Source: Methyloversatilis discipulorum
Lineage (GTDB): Bacteria > Pseudomonadota > Gammaproteobacteria > Burkholderiales > Rhodocyclaceae
Direction: 5' to 3'
DNA: 64,000 nucleotides
Assembly: GCF_000527135.1 (NCBI RefSeq)
Contig: NZ_AZUP01000001.1
Coordinates: 2,604,001-2,668,000 of the forward strand
This document shows, one piece after another, positions 1 through 9,474 of the stretch. The position numbers and the translations under genes were made by a program. Position 1 is the first letter of the stretch. Each line of letters begins with the position of its first letter. Under the pieces are notes generated by a model. It was not told where the DNA came from, searched no databases, and worked only from the letters and a program-made list of their open reading frames with translations.

Positions 1-1580
1 ATTCGCTGCCGTCGCGCGACCTGATCGCCGACAGCGTCGAATACATGGTGAATGCCCACTGCGCCGACGCACTGGTGTGCATCTCCAACTGCGACAAGAT
101 CACCCCGGGCATGCTGATGGCGGCAATGCGCCTGAACATCCCGACCGTGTTCGTGTCGGGCGGCCCGATGGAAGCGGGCAAAGTGAACTGGGGCCAGAAA
201 ATCATCGCCGTCGATCTGGTCGATGCGATGGTCAAGGGCGCCGACAGCAACTGCTCGGACGAAGAGGCGGAAGCCTACGAACGCAGCGCCTGTCCGACCT
301 GCGGCTCCTGCTCCGGCATGTTCACCGCCAATTCGATGAACTGCCTGACCGAGGCGCTGGGCCTCAGCCTGCCGGGCAACGGCTCGGTGCTGGCGACGCA
401 CGCCGACCGCAAGGCGCTGTTCCTGCGCGCCGGTCAGCTGGCGGTGGAACTGTGCCGCAAGTACTACGAAGGCGACGACGCCTCGGTGCTGCCGCGCTCG
501 ATCGCCAGCTTCAAGGCCTTCGAGAACGCGATGACGCTCGACGTGTCGATGGGCGGCTCGACCAATACCGTGCTGCACCTGCTGGCCGCCGCCAAGGAAG
601 CCGGCGTGCATTTCACGATGGCCGACATCGACCGCATCTCGCGCCACGTGCCCTGCCTGTCCAAGGTGGCGCCGGCCAAGTCGGACGTGCATATGGAAGA
701 CGTGCACCGCGCCGGCGGCATCATGGCCATCCTCGGCGAACTGGACCGCGCCGGCCTGATCCACCGCGACCTGCCGACCGTGCACAGCGCCACGCTGGGC
801 GAGGCGCTCGACAAGTACGACATCATGCGCACCCAAGACGAGGCCGTCCGCACCTTCTACCGCGCCGCGCCCGGCGGCATCCCGACCCAGGTCGCGTTCT
901 CGCAGGACCGCCGCTACCCGGAGCTGGATCTCGACCGCGAGAACGGCGTCATCCGAAACAAGGAACACGCCTTCAGCCAGGACGGCGGGCTGGCCGTGCT
1001 GTACGGCAACATCGCCGAGCGTGGCTGCATCGTGAAGACGGCCGGCGTCGATGATTCCATCCTGAAGTTCTCCGGCACCGCCAAGGTGTTCGAAAGCCAG
1101 GACGATGCGGTCGCCGGCATCCTCGGCGACCAGGTCAAGCCGGGCGAAGTGGTGGTGATCCGCTACGAAGGTCCGAAGGGCGGCCCGGGCATGCAGGAAA
1201 TGCTGTATCCGACCACCTATCTGAAGTCCAAAGGTCTGGGCAAGGCCTGCGCACTGCTGACCGACGGTCGCTTCTCCGGCGGCACCTCCGGCCTGTCCAT
1301 CGGCCACGCCTCGCCGGAAGCGGCCCAGGGCGGCCTGATCGCGCTGGTCAAGGACGGCGACGTGATCGAGATCGACATCCCGAACCGCACCATCCACCTC
1401 GCGGTCGATGACGCCGAACTGGCGCACCGCCGCGAAGCGGAAGAGGATCGCGGCGCCGCCGCGTACACGCCGCATGCGCGCGAGCGCGTCGTGTCGGCTG
1501 CGCTGCAGGCCTACGCGCTGATGACCACCAGCGCCGACACCGGCGCCGTGCGCGACCTGAGCCAGCTGCGCCGCTCTTGA
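1..1580 (+). CDS. ilvD: Dihydroxy-acid dehydratase (5' partial)
   Basis: IlvD converts 2,3-dihydroxy-3-methylbutanoate (or -pentanoate) to the 2-oxo acid in valine and isoleucine synthesis, using an Fe-S cluster. The reading frame is already open at base 3 and aligns, from memory, to about residue 100 of the roughly 616-residue enzyme, so some 90-100 N-terminal residues lie outside the window. Visible hallmarks are the cluster-ligand regions [10 protein letters not shown] and [12 protein letters not shown], then [41 protein letters not shown] and [15 protein letters not shown]. The C-terminus is intact. Its stop overlaps the start of the downstream transporter gene, which suggests translational coupling. 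The identification is secure; only the start is unknown. Confidence 0.97.
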   Translation, partial: SLPSRDLIADSVEYMVNAHCADALVCISNCDKITPGMLMAAMRLNIPTVFVSGGPMEAGKVNWGQKIIAVDLVDAMVKGADSNCSDEEAEAYERSACPTCGSCSGMFTANSMNCLTEALGLSLPGNGSVLATHADRKALFLRAGQLAVELCRKYYEGDDASVLPRSIASFKAFENAMTLDVSMGGSTNTVLHLLAAAKEAGVHFTMADIDRISRHVPCLSKVAPAKSDVHMEDVHRAGGIMAILGELDRAGLIHRDLPTVHSATLGEALDKYDIMRTQDEAVRTFYRAAPGGIPTQVAFSQDRRYPELDLDRENGVIRNKEHAFSQDGGLAVLYGNIAERGCIVKTAGVDDSILKFSGTAKVFESQDDAVAGILGDQVKPGEVVVIRYEGPKGGPGMQEMLYPTTYLKSKGLGKACALLTDGRFSGGTSGLSIGHASPEAAQGGLIALVKDGDVIEIDIPNRTIHLAVDDAELAHRREAEEDRGAAAYTPHARERVVSAALQAYALMTTSADTGAVRDLSQLRRS

Positions 1581-2428
1581 GCGCAGGCCCGACGCCGGGC
1601 CGCATCGCCGCGCTGACCGCGGCGGCGATGCTGGCCTTCGCCGCCAATTCGGTGCTGAACCGGCTGGCCCTGGCCGACACCGCGATCGACGCCGCCAGCT
1701 TCACGCTGGTGCGCATCGCCGCCGGCGCGCTGGTGCTGTGGGCGCTGGTGCGTCGCCAGCAGGATGGTCGACTGGCCGGCGACTGGGCGGGCGCAGCCGC
1801 GCTGTTCGTCTATGCCGCCGCCTTCTCCTACGCCTACCGCGAACTGGCCGCCGGCACCGGCGCGCTGCTGCTGTTCGGCACCGTGCAGGTGACGATGATC
1901 GGTACCGGTCTGCTGAAAGGCGAACGGCTGCGCGCGCTGCAGACCGTCGGTCTGCTGCTGGCGCTGGCCGGGCTGGGCGTGCTGCTGGCACCCGGCGTCA
2001 GAGCGCCGCCGGCCGAAGCCGCCATCCTGATGGCGCTGGCGGGTATTGCCTGGGGCGTCTACTCACTGCGCGGCCGGCGCGCCCGCGCCACGCCGCTGGC
2101 GATGACCGCCGGCAACTTCGTGCGCGCGGTGCCGATGGCGATCGGTCTGTCGATGATTGCTGCTGCCGATGCGCGCATCGATGCGCTGGGCTTCGTCTAT
2201 GCGGCGCTGTCCGGCGCACTGGCGTCCGGCGTCGGCTATGCCATCTGGTACAGCGCGCTGCGCGGTCTCAGCGCAACGCAGGCGGCCAGCGTGCAGCTGT
2301 CGGTGCCGGTGATCGCGGCCATCGGTGGCGCCCTGCTGCTGTCCGAAGCGCTGACGCTGCGCCTGCTGCTGGCCTCGGTCGCGACGCTGGGCGGCATCGC
2401 GCTGGTGGTGACCACCCGCCGGCGGTGA
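1577..2428 (+). CDS. EamA/DMT-family transporter
   Basis: This is a 283-residue, strongly hydrophobic protein with about ten predicted membrane segments in two repeats, the layout of the drug/metabolite transporter (EamA) superfamily. The substrate cannot be read from sequence; relatives export amino acids or metabolites. The chosen start is the TTG at 1577, which overlaps the ilvD stop (TTGA). The ATG at 1628, before [12 protein letters not shown], is an alternative that would still leave the first membrane segment. Tight coupling to ilvD is compatible with amino-acid or overflow export, but that is inference. It ends one base from the convergent cca gene, with no room for a terminator between them. 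Confidence 0.85.
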   Translation: MSAGPTPGRIAALTAAAMLAFAANSVLNRLALADTAIDAASFTLVRIAAGALVLWALVRRQQDGRLAGDWAGAAALFVYAAAFSYAYRELAAGTGALLLFGTVQVTMIGTGLLKGERLRALQTVGLLLALAGLGVLLAPGVRAPPAEAAILMALAGIAWGVYSLRGRRARATPLAMTAGNFVRAVPMAIGLSMIAAADARIDALGFVYAALSGALASGVGYAIWYSALRGLSATQAASVQLSVPVIAAIGGALLLSEALTLRLLLASVATLGGIALVVTTRRR

Positions 2429-2429
2429 T

Positions 2430-3650
2430 CTAGCGCGCTGCCACCGCCTGTACGCGCGCGGCATGCACCGCCTGTGCGATCGCCGGGCCGGACGTCTTGC
2501 CGGATTCGGCCAGCTGCTTCGCGATGGCGCCGGCATCGACCGATCTGAACGCCTCGGCGGCCGCGCGTACAAGTCCGGCCTGCGGATAACCGCGCTCATC
2601 GAAACCCGGGCGGCTGCGTGCATCCGCTTCGCAGGCGAGCAGGATGTCGGCCAGCCGTTCCGGCTTACGCATCACGTCCAGCCGCTCCAGCAGCTTCACC
2701 ATCGTGTCGGCGCGCAGTTCGGCTGCGCGGTGCACATTGGTGTGTTCCTGCGCCACCAGCCGCGCGATGTCGGCGATATCGACCGGCACGCGCAGGCGCT
2801 CGGCCAGCTCGCGCGCCAGCTTCGCGCTGCGCGCCTCGTGCGCGATGTGGCGCGGCCAGTCCTCCTTCGGCGTCGTGCCCTTGCCGAGGTCGTGCGCCAC
2901 CAGCGCCCACCGTGCCGCCAGCGAAGCGCCGTGCGCGGCGGCCCAGTCCAGGCACTGCATCAGGTGGACGCCGGTATCGATCTCCGGATGGTGCTGCGGC
3001 GGCTGCGGCACGCCGAACAGCGCGTCCACCTCCGGCAGCACGGCACGCAGCGCGCCGCACTCGCGCAGCACTTCGATCATGCGCGAGGGCTTGGCCTCCA
3101 TCAGCCCGCGCGACAGCTCCTGCCACACGCGTTCGGCCACCAGTGCGTCGACCTCGCCGCAATCCACCATGTCGCGCATCAGCGCCATCGTTGCCGGCGC
3201 CACCGTGAAGTCGTGGAAGCGCGCGGCGAAGCGGGCCAGCCTGAGTATGCGTACCGGGTCTTCCGCGAAGGCCGCGCTGACGTGGCGCAGCACGCGCGCG
3301 GCGATGTCGGCGCGGCCATTGCACGGGTCGATGAGCGTGCCGTCGTCGGCGCGCGCGATCGCGTTGATGGTGAGGTCGCGCCGCTGCAGATCCTGCTCCA
3401 GCGTCACCGTGCGGTCGGCGTGGAACACGAAGCCGCGGTAGCCGGGCGCGGTCTTGCGTTCGGTGCGCGCCAGCGCGTGTTCCTCGTGCGTCTGCGGATG
3501 CAGGAAGACCGGAAAGTCGCGGCCGACCGGCGTGTAGCCGGCGGCCACCATGTCTTCCGGCGTGGCGCCGACGACCACCCAGTCGCGGTCGCCGGCCGGC
3601 AGCCCCATCAGCTCGTCACGGACCGAGCCGCCGACGCGGTAGATCTTCAT
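2430..3650 (-). CDS. cca: Multifunctional CCA tRNA nucleotidyltransferase
   Basis: The enzyme adds or repairs the 3'-CCA end of tRNAs without a template. At 406 residues it is close to the E. coli enzyme. The N-terminal class II nucleotidyltransferase signature is [10 protein letters not shown] (residues 7-16), followed by [10 protein letters not shown] with the catalytic acidic pair, the template-like motif [11 protein letters not shown], and [16 protein letters not shown]. The C-terminal half carries an HD-type motif, VAHDLGKGT, as in the multifunctional proteins with phosphodiesterase/phosphatase activity. The start is directly adjacent to the stop of the upstream NDUFA9-like gene, so the two are probably co-transcribed from the slt promoter. 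Confidence 0.95.
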   Translation of the reverse strand: MKIYRVGGSVRDELMGLPAGDRDWVVVGATPEDMVAAGYTPVGRDFPVFLHPQTHEEHALARTERKTAPGYRGFVFHADRTVTLEQDLQRRDLTINAIARADDGTLIDPCNGRADIAARVLRHVSAAFAEDPVRILRLARFAARFHDFTVAPATMALMRDMVDCGEVDALVAERVWQELSRGLMEAKPSRMIEVLRECGALRAVLPEVDALFGVPQPPQHHPEIDTGVHLMQCLDWAAAHGASLAARWALVAHDLGKGTTPKEDWPRHIAHEARSAKLARELAERLRVPVDIADIARLVAQEHTNVHRAAELRADTMVKLLERLDVMRKPERLADILLACEADARSRPGFDERGYPQAGLVRAAAEAFRSVDAGAIAKQLAESGKTSGPAIAQAVHAARVQAVAAR

Positions 3651-4607
3651 CTATCTGTGCGCTTTCGAGCGGGCGTGCTCGAAGCGGTCGGTCGGGCGAA
3701 AATCGGCCAGGCAGGCGTCGATCTCGCTCTCCAGTGTCAGCGGCACGAAACCGAAAGGCAGCGCGCAGCCGGCGTCGCACACGCTGTCGACCTGCATCGA
3801 GCGCAGGTTGTCGCGCGACATCAGAGTCGGCCCCGGCGCCAGCTCCAGCGCCAGCGCCTGCAGCGACGCCAGCGGACCGGGCAGGCCGATGACGCAGCGC
3901 TCGGCGCCGATGGCACGGCCGGTCATCTTCACCAGTTCGCGCATCGTGTAGACCTTGGGGCCGCACAGCGCATAGGTCTGACCGACCGCCGTCTCGTCGC
4001 CCAGCGCATGCACGATGCAGCGCGCGACGTCGCGCGCCGCGACCGGCTGGTAGCGGGTGTCGGCACCGGCCAGCGGGAACACCGGGAACATCTTCAGCAG
4101 ACCGGCGAACATCGACAGGAAGCACTTGCCGTCGCCATACACCAGCGACGGACGGAATATCGTCCAGTCCACGCCCCCCGCACGGATGGCCGCCTCACCG
4201 GCCGCCTTGGAGCGCAGGTACTCCGACGGCGCCCCCTCGGACGCGCCGAGCGCGCTGACCTGGATGAGCTGCCGCACGCCGGCCGCCTTCGCCGCGGCGG
4301 CGATGGCCCTGGGCAGCGCCACGTGCGCACGCTCGAAATCGCGGCCCCAGGGACTGCCGCCGCGCGAGTGCAGGATGCCGACGAAATTGACCACCGCGTC
4401 CACGCCGCTCATCAGGCGCGCCAGCACGGCCGGGTCGTGCACGTCGGCCTCGACCACGTCGATCATCGGCAGCAGGATGAGGTGCTTGGCGCGGTCGCGG
4501 CGGCGCGTCGGCACGATGACGCGCACGTCGCGGGCGGCAAGCTGGCTGGCGACGTGGCTGCCGATGAAGCCGGCGCCACCAATCAGAAGGACGGTTTTCG
4601 GAAACAT
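3651..4607 (-). CDS. NDUFA9-like NAD(P)-binding Rossmann protein
   Basis: This 318-residue atypical short-chain dehydrogenase begins with the dinucleotide-binding motif LIGGAGFIGSHVA (residues 7-19). Further conserved stretches are VVNFVGILH and FRPSLVYGDG. It resembles the 'complex I NDUFA9 subunit family' proteins that are common in Betaproteobacteria. These bind NAD(P)H, but no defined reaction is established. The usual catalytic YxxxK appears as YLRSK, so enzymatic activity is possible. It lies between slt and cca on the same strand with 41 and 0 bp gaps, so it is very probably in one operon. Its function is left open. Confidence 0.85.
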   Translation of the reverse strand: MFPKTVLLIGGAGFIGSHVASQLAARDVRVIVPTRRRDRAKHLILLPMIDVVEADVHDPAVLARLMSGVDAVVNFVGILHSRGGSPWGRDFERAHVALPRAIAAAAKAAGVRQLIQVSALGASEGAPSEYLRSKAAGEAAIRAGGVDWTIFRPSLVYGDGKCFLSMFAGLLKMFPVFPLAGADTRYQPVAARDVARCIVHALGDETAVGQTYALCGPKVYTMRELVKMTGRAIGAERCVIGLPGPLASLQALALELAPGPTLMSRDNLRSMQVDSVCDAGCALPFGFVPLTLESEIDACLADFRPTDRFEHARSKAHR

Positions 4608-4648
4608 GGATGCACTCCGGGTCTGTTGTTCGAGACTCTGTTTGTGGA

Positions 4649-6604
4649 TCAGATCGGATCGTCAGGCAGCGCGCCGGGACCGGGCTGTATGGTGCCGAGT
4701 CGCTGCTTCAGCCCCACCTCCTTGCGACCGAACACGAGGTTGTACATGACGGCGTTGGCCATCACTTTCTTCACGTAGTCGCGCGTTTCGGTGAACGGAA
4801 TGGTTTCGGCGTAGATGGCGCCTTCCAGCGGCTTGGCAGCACGCCACTTCTTGGCGCGGCCGGGCCCGGCGTTGTAGCCGGCACTGGCCAGCACCGGATG
4901 GTCGTCCAGGCTGTCCAGCACCAGCCGCATATAGCTGGTGCCGAGCAGCAGATTGGTGTCGGTGTCGGCGATCTGCGAGGGCTGGTAGCCGTTCAGACCG
5001 ATCTTCTTCGCTACCCACTTGGCCGTCGCCGGCATCACCTGCATCAGGCCCTGGGCGCCAGCCGACGACTTCGCGTTCATGATGAAGCGGCTTTCCTGCC
5101 GCATCAGGCCATACACCCAGCTCAGATCGAGCGCGCGCGCCTGCACGTGCGGCTCGACTTCGCTACGCATCGGCGCCAGATAGCGCAGCGCGTAGTCGTG
5201 CTCGGCCACCGTGCGGTCGGCGCTGGCGATGGCACGGTCCCACAACGACTTCTTCACCGCGAAATGGGCGACCGCCAGCAGTGTGCGGTCGTCCGCCTCG
5301 CGGATGGCCCAGTTCCATTCGCGCAGCGCTTCGGTCCGCAGATCGAGCGCAAACAGCTTGAGCGCGCGCTGGATGGCCGGTGTCAGTTCGGCGCGACGGA
5401 TGTCCTCCGGCGACGGCGCGGCCGCCTGTGGCGGCAGCTGGTAGGGCTGGCCCAGTTCCTCGCGCGCCAGAAGTCCATAGAAGTTCGGCTGGTCGGCAAT
5501 GCGGCGGTAGTGTTCGCGCGCCTGATCGACGTGACCGGTGGCGCCGCGCGCGCGGCCGCCCCAGTAGATCCATTCCGGCTTCGACGCCAGCGCTTCGGGC
5601 ATGCGCTCGACAATGTCGCGCAACACCTTCCACTTGCCGTCGCGCATCGCGGCGCGCGCGCACCAGGCGAACACCTCGTCGCCATCCATCGCGTCGTCGG
5701 CCGAGCGGCACCATTGCAGCGCCCGCGGGTCGTGCCGCATGGCGCCCTGCCAGCCAAGCTGGCCAAAAGCGTAAGCGCGCTCCTGCGGGCTCAGGCGGGC
5801 GGCGATCACTTCAAGGCTGCGCTCCGCCGCGCGCACGTCGTTGCGCGCCATGCGTGCAACGGCCATCAGCGCCAGCTCGCGGCCACGCCGGGTAATCGAG
5901 AAATTGGCCGGTTGCCGGACCAGCCAGCGCGCCGGATTGGCGACGATGTCGTCGAGCACCCGGCCCGGCCGTTCGGCCGCCGGCAGCAGATCCAGCACGC
6001 TGCTGGCCTGACCTGGCCGCTTCGCCTCCATCTGCCGGCGCGCACGCGCCCACACCTCGTCCTCGCTCAGGCGGCCGGCGTCGAACAGCGCGGCGAACAC
6101 CGGATTGCAGGCAGAGGGGGCGTCGTCCAGCGTGTCCCACAGCGCGCGCGCCTCATCGACCGCCGCCGCGTCGCCCATCACCATGCCCGCGCGTGCGGCG
6201 TGGCAGCGCAGGTCGTTCTCGGGCGACGGATTCTTCTGCGGCAGCTTCGCGTACTCGGTGCGGTAGGCCGCCCACTGTTCGGTCTTCGCCAGCTGGCGCA
6301 GCCAGTCGCTGCGCAGGCGTTGCGCAACCACCGTGTCGGCATTGCGTTCGAGGAACACCGCAATGCTGTCCGGCGAAGCGCGGTCGATGTCCATGCGCAG
6401 CCGGTAGTAATCGATGTAGGACGCCAGCGGGTGAGACTGCAGGCCGGCAGCGTGGCGTTCGAAGGCCTGGCGGTTGCCAGCGGCAAAGGCGTCGCGCGCG
6501 GCGAGGAAGGCCGCGTCGTCATTGGCGTGCGCGGCGGCAGCGACAGTCACGCAGGCGCCGATGAACAGCGTGCGGACGGTGTGAAGCGGGAATCGTGTGG
6601 GCAT
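4649..6604 (-). CDS. slt: Soluble lytic murein transglycosylase
   Basis: The enzyme cleaves the MurNAc-GlcNAc bond of peptidoglycan in the periplasm to give 1,6-anhydro ends. It has 651 residues, matching the Slt70 family. The N-terminus is a signal peptide that ends near AAAAHAND. A long alpha-helical superhelix follows up to about residue 480, then the catalytic domain with RQESRF, where Glu504 is the general acid, SSAGAQGLMQVMP, the substrate-binding NLLLGTSYM and the closing GYNAGPGRA. It is the first gene of an operon with the NDUFA9-like gene and cca. It is divergent from the cyclo-ligase gene, with only 42 bp between them. Confidence 0.94.
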   Translation of the reverse strand: MPTRFPLHTVRTLFIGACVTVAAAAHANDDAAFLAARDAFAAGNRQAFERHAAGLQSHPLASYIDYYRLRMDIDRASPDSIAVFLERNADTVVAQRLRSDWLRQLAKTEQWAAYRTEYAKLPQKNPSPENDLRCHAARAGMVMGDAAAVDEARALWDTLDDAPSACNPVFAALFDAGRLSEDEVWARARRQMEAKRPGQASSVLDLLPAAERPGRVLDDIVANPARWLVRQPANFSITRRGRELALMAVARMARNDVRAAERSLEVIAARLSPQERAYAFGQLGWQGAMRHDPRALQWCRSADDAMDGDEVFAWCARAAMRDGKWKVLRDIVERMPEALASKPEWIYWGGRARGATGHVDQAREHYRRIADQPNFYGLLAREELGQPYQLPPQAAAPSPEDIRRAELTPAIQRALKLFALDLRTEALREWNWAIREADDRTLLAVAHFAVKKSLWDRAIASADRTVAEHDYALRYLAPMRSEVEPHVQARALDLSWVYGLMRQESRFIMNAKSSAGAQGLMQVMPATAKWVAKKIGLNGYQPSQIADTDTNLLLGTSYMRLVLDSLDDHPVLASAGYNAGPGRAKKWRAAKPLEGAIYAETIPFTETRDYVKKVMANAVMYNLVFGRKEVGLKQRLGTIQPGPGALPDDPI

Positions 6605-6646
6605 CTGCTAGTGTTTCCGGGTTTGCACGAATGATACCGCCCGCAC

Positions 6647-7231
6647 ATGAATGTTCCCGATGATCGCGCACGCCGCAAGGCGCTGCGACTCGAACTGGTC
6701 GGCCGCCGCCAGGCCATGGAACCGGCCACCCTCGCGCCGCTGCACGCCGCGCTGAACGAAAGGCTGGAGGCGCTGCTGACCCGTCTGGCGCCGCGCTCGA
6801 TCGGCTTCACCTGGCCCTATCGTGGCGAATTCGACGCGCTGCCGCTGATGCGTCGCTGGCTGGCCGCCGACCCGGCACGCTGGGCCGCGCTGCCGGTGGT
6901 CGGCGAAAAGGGCCAGCCGATGAGCTTCCGCCGCTGGGCGCCGGACAGCGTGATGGCGACCGACCGCTACGGCATTCCCTTTCCGGCAGAAGGCGGGCCG
7001 GTGGTACCCGAACTGCTGCTGATTCCGTGCAACGGTTTCGACGCGCGCGGCTACCGGCTGGGCTACGGCGCCGGCCACTACGACCGCACGCTGGCCGCGC
7101 TCGAACCGACGCCGCTGGCGGTCGGCGTGGCGATCGAGGACGGTCGCCTCGACGACCTGCAGCCGCAGCCGCACGACCTGCCGATGGACTGGATCGTCAC
7201 CGAAGCCGACACCTTCCCGTCGCGCCGCTGA
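6647..7231 (+). CDS. 5-formyltetrahydrofolate cyclo-ligase
   Basis: The enzyme converts 5-formyl-THF to 5,10-methenyl-THF with ATP and so returns a storage or inhibitory folate to one-carbon metabolism. The 194-residue length is typical. N-terminal basic residues RKALRLEL and the C-terminal signature RLGYGAGHYDRTL (nucleotide/folate binding) support the call. In many proteobacteria the homologue (ygfA/fau) follows 6S RNA, but only 42 bp separate this start from the divergent slt gene, so no 6S RNA gene fits upstream. The intergenic bases must hold both promoters. Confidence 0.93.
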   Translation: MNVPDDRARRKALRLELVGRRQAMEPATLAPLHAALNERLEALLTRLAPRSIGFTWPYRGEFDALPLMRRWLAADPARWAALPVVGEKGQPMSFRRWAPDSVMATDRYGIPFPAEGGPVVPELLLIPCNGFDARGYRLGYGAGHYDRTLAALEPTPLAVGVAIEDGRLDDLQPQPHDLPMDWIVTEADTFPSRR

Positions 7232-7344
7232 GCGGCCGGGCAGCGCGCCGCCGGCCGTCTATGCTGGAAGCAGTCCCGACCTGATCGCGCGCCTGCCTGC
7301 AGCGGGGGTGCGTGCCTGCAAGGCCCTGCACGGAGGAGGACGGC

Positions 7345-7854
7345 ATGAAACGCATCTATTTCCTGGTACCCGGCATCGAAACGGCGCGCACCGTGGTGAA
7401 CGACATGCTGGTCGCGCGCATTCCCGAGAAGCACATCCACATCCTGGCGCGGCGCGGGACGCCGCTGGAGGAGTTGCCGGAGGCGACCATGCTGCAGAAA
7501 TCGGACTTTTCGCCGGCCGTGCAGCGCGGGCTGGCCATGGGCGGCAGCGTCGGCATACTGGGTGGGCTGATCGGGCTGGCGCTGTCGCCCGGCGCTGCGG
7601 TCATCGCCGGCGGAATCCTGCTCGCGTCGGGTCTGGGCGGCGCCGGTGCCGGCGCCTGGGTTGGCGGCATGGTCGGGCTGACCGCAGGCAACACGCACCT
7701 GAAGGCCTTCGAAGAGGCGATCGAACAGGGCCAGATGCTGGTCATGCTCGACGTACCGCGCGCACGGGTCGACGAAATCACCGAACGGGTGCGCGCCCTG
7801 CATCCGCAGGTGCAGCCGCACGGCGCCGACCCGGACATTCCGGTGTTTCCGTAG
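7345..7854 (+). CDS. Hypothetical membrane-associated protein
   Basis: This 169-residue protein starts at the ATG preceded by a strong GGAGGAGGA Shine-Dalgarno. The soluble N-terminal part (MKRIYFLVPG..., residues 1-60) looks like a small alpha/beta domain. Residues about 62-112 are Gly/Ala-rich and hydrophobic (two glycine-zipper-like segments, GGSVGILGGLIGLALSPG and AGGILLASGLGGAGAGAW). The acidic C-terminus includes FEEAIEQGQMLVMLDVP and VDEITERV. The pattern is like small stress-related proteins with a central glycine-rich membrane segment (DUF1269/YflT-like), but I do not recognise the family with certainty. It ends beside a hairpin whose U-tract serves the opposite strand. Confidence 0.8.
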   Translation: MKRIYFLVPGIETARTVVNDMLVARIPEKHIHILARRGTPLEELPEATMLQKSDFSPAVQRGLAMGGSVGILGGLIGLALSPGAAVIAGGILLASGLGGAGAGAWVGGMVGLTAGNTHLKAFEEAIEQGQMLVMLDVPRARVDEITERVRALHPQVQPHGADPDIPVFP

Positions 7855-7863
7855 GCGAAAAAA

Positions 7864-7885
7864 AACCGGGCCGCATGGCCCGGTT
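7864..7885 (-). terminator. Rho-independent terminator
   Basis: A perfect 9-bp stem (AACCGGGCC / GGCCCGGTT) closes a GCAT loop. Read on the minus strand it is followed by a run of T residues (the A-tract at 7857-7865 on the plus strand). It sits just past the stop of the minus-strand SRPBCC gene and so terminates that gene. It may also slow transcription arriving from the plus-strand gene that ends at 7854. Confidence 0.85.
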
Positions 7886-7904
7886 CGCTGCGTCGTGCGG
7901 ACGC

Positions 7905-8432
7905 TTACTTCTCCATCACCTTCTTCAGGTTTTCCAGACCGCTCTTGTACACGCCGGTCACCGCGGTCAGCGCGGCTTCGTCGTCCTCACCCTTCGGGGG
8001 GTCGTTGTTCATGTACTTGCGGTAGAAGGCGCCGCGCCATTCGACCACCGAGGTGCCGCCGTCGCCGGCCTTCACCGTGATGTTGGAGCTGTAGTTGGTC
8101 ACCGGCAGTGCGCCACCATCCTTCGCGCGATAGGAGAACTTCTTGGCCGCCGGGTCGATGGACTCGAGCGTCTCGACCAGTTCGCCGCCGCCCTTGAGCT
8201 TCAGCGTACGCACCGAGCCGACGTTGCTGCCGTTGGTGGCGGTGCTGCTCTCGACCGCCGGATGCCAGCCCTGCAGCTGGGTGAAATCGCTCACCTTGGC
8301 CCACACCGCATCCGGGCTGGCCTTGATGGTGATGGTTTCGAACGCCTTCTGGCGGGTCGGGCCGTGCGCGTGGGCGAACGATGCCGCCAGCGACGCGGCC
8401 AGCATCATGACGAATGCCGATACAAAACGCAT
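7905..8432 (-). CDS. Secreted SRPBCC-fold (polyketide cyclase-like) protein
   Basis: This 175-residue protein has a cleavable signal peptide (hydrophobic segment to ASFAHAHG, residues 1-23). The mature part follows the START/SRPBCC ligand-binding pattern: ETITIKASPDAVWAKVSDF, then GWHPAVESS, RTLKLKGGGELVETLES and a final amphipathic helix. Such domains bind hydrophobic ligands; no catalytic function is implied. The start ATG has a GAGGAG ribosome-binding site. It appears to be a single-gene unit with its own terminator (7864-7885). Confidence 0.8.
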   Translation of the reverse strand: MRFVSAFVMMLAASLAASFAHAHGPTRQKAFETITIKASPDAVWAKVSDFTQLQGWHPAVESSTATNGSNVGSVRTLKLKGGGELVETLESIDPAAKKFSYRAKDGGALPVTNYSSNITVKAGDGGTSVVEWRGAFYRKYMNNDPPKGEDDEAALTAVTGVYKSGLENLKKVMEK

Positions 8433-8520
8433 GGGTTGAATCTCCTCGTTGTCAGAATGGTTGGGTTGAAAAGTCGGCGACGAAAAAAGGCGGTGAAGAT
8501 AGCGGCAAGTACGGTGGCGA

Positions 8521-9474
8521 TCAACGTGCCGCCGCAGGCTTGTGCATGAAGCGCCCGAATCCGCGCGGGTTGCGCCCGAGTTCGATGCTGCCCAGCGACT
8601 GTCCGGTCCGCGCGTCGTACACGCCGACCAGATCGTCCATCCAGCTCACGACCAGCAGTTTAGTGCCGGCCACCGCGACGCCCTCGGGATAAACGACCGA
8701 AGGCCAGGTCGCGATGACGCGCCGTTCAGCGGTGTCAATGACCGACACGCTGTCGCCCTTCTGGTTGGTCACGTAAGCGCGCGCGCCGTCGTCCGAGAAA
8801 GCGATGCCGTACGGCGCCTTGCCGACCGGCAGTGTAGCGACCGTGCGTGACTGTGTGAGGTCGACCACCGACACGTCGTCGCTCCACACGTTCAGCGCGT
8901 ACAGCGTGCGGCCGTCGGCCGACAGTTCGAGCGCGAACGGATGCTTGCCGACGGCAATGACGGCGGTCTGCTTCATCGCGTCGAGGTCGAGCACACCGAC
9001 CGCATTGTCGTCGCGGTTGGCGACGTAGGCAGTGCGGCTGTCCGGCGACGCGACCAGCCCGGCCGGCGCATTGCCGACCGCGATCTCGCCGAGCGCAGCG
9101 TGGCTCGCCGCGTCGAACACCAGCACGCGGTGCGAGAACCAGTCGGCCACCAGCACGCGACGGCCGTCCGGCGTGACGGTGATGCCGACCGGGCTGCGAC
9201 CGGCCTTCATTTCACCGACCACCGCGCGGCTTGCGAGGTCGATCACCGTGATCGTGGCACTGTCCGGCGCGCTGACGAAAGCCTTGCCGGCCGCCTCGCT
9301 GACCCAGACCCCGGCCGGCGACTTGCCAGCTGGCAGCCGGGCGATGATGGTCGAGGCATCGACATCGACCACCGTCACTTCGTGCGAGCCCTGGTTCGTG
9401 ATGTAGGCCAGCGGCCCGGCCGAAGCACAGGTCGCGGCGGCGCACAGCGCCAGCAGGACAGCGAAGCGCCTCAT
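8521..9474 (-). CDS. Periplasmic YVTN/YncE-type beta-propeller protein
   Basis: This 317-residue secreted protein has a signal peptide ending around CASAGPLA and about seven repeats of roughly 42 residues. Each repeat carries a motif such as AYVTNQ or AYVANRDDN followed by VxVxD, the hallmark of YVTN/YncE-family seven-bladed propellers. The family includes DNA- or ligand-binding periplasmic proteins and quinoprotein-like scaffolds; no substrate can be inferred here. Its ATG overlaps the ilvA stop by 4 bp (ATGA arrangement), so it is translationally coupled to threonine deaminase, an odd partnership. Confidence 0.85.
   Translation of the reverse strand: MRRFAVLLALCAAATCASAGPLAYITNQGSHEVTVVDVDASTIIARLPAGKSPAGVWVSEAAGKAFVSAPDSATITVIDLASRAVVGEMKAGRSPVGITVTPDGRRVLVADWFSHRVLVFDAASHAALGEIAVGNAPAGLVASPDSRTAYVANRDDNAVGVLDLDAMKQTAVIAVGKHPFALELSADGRTLYALNVWSDDVSVVDLTQSRTVATLPVGKAPYGIAFSDDGARAYVTNQKGDSVSVIDTAERRVIATWPSVVYPEGVAVAGTKLLVVSWMDDLVGVYDARTGQSLGSIELGRNPRGFGRFMHKPAAAR

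Noticed and set aside
2463..6634. Long plus-strand open frames (771 and 674 codons) over cca, the NDUFA9-like gene and slt
   Set aside because: Compositionally these are shadows of the true minus-strand genes, which have clear family motifs.
6605..6646. 6S RNA gene before 5-formyl-THF cyclo-ligase
   Set aside because: Common elsewhere, but only 42 bp are available.
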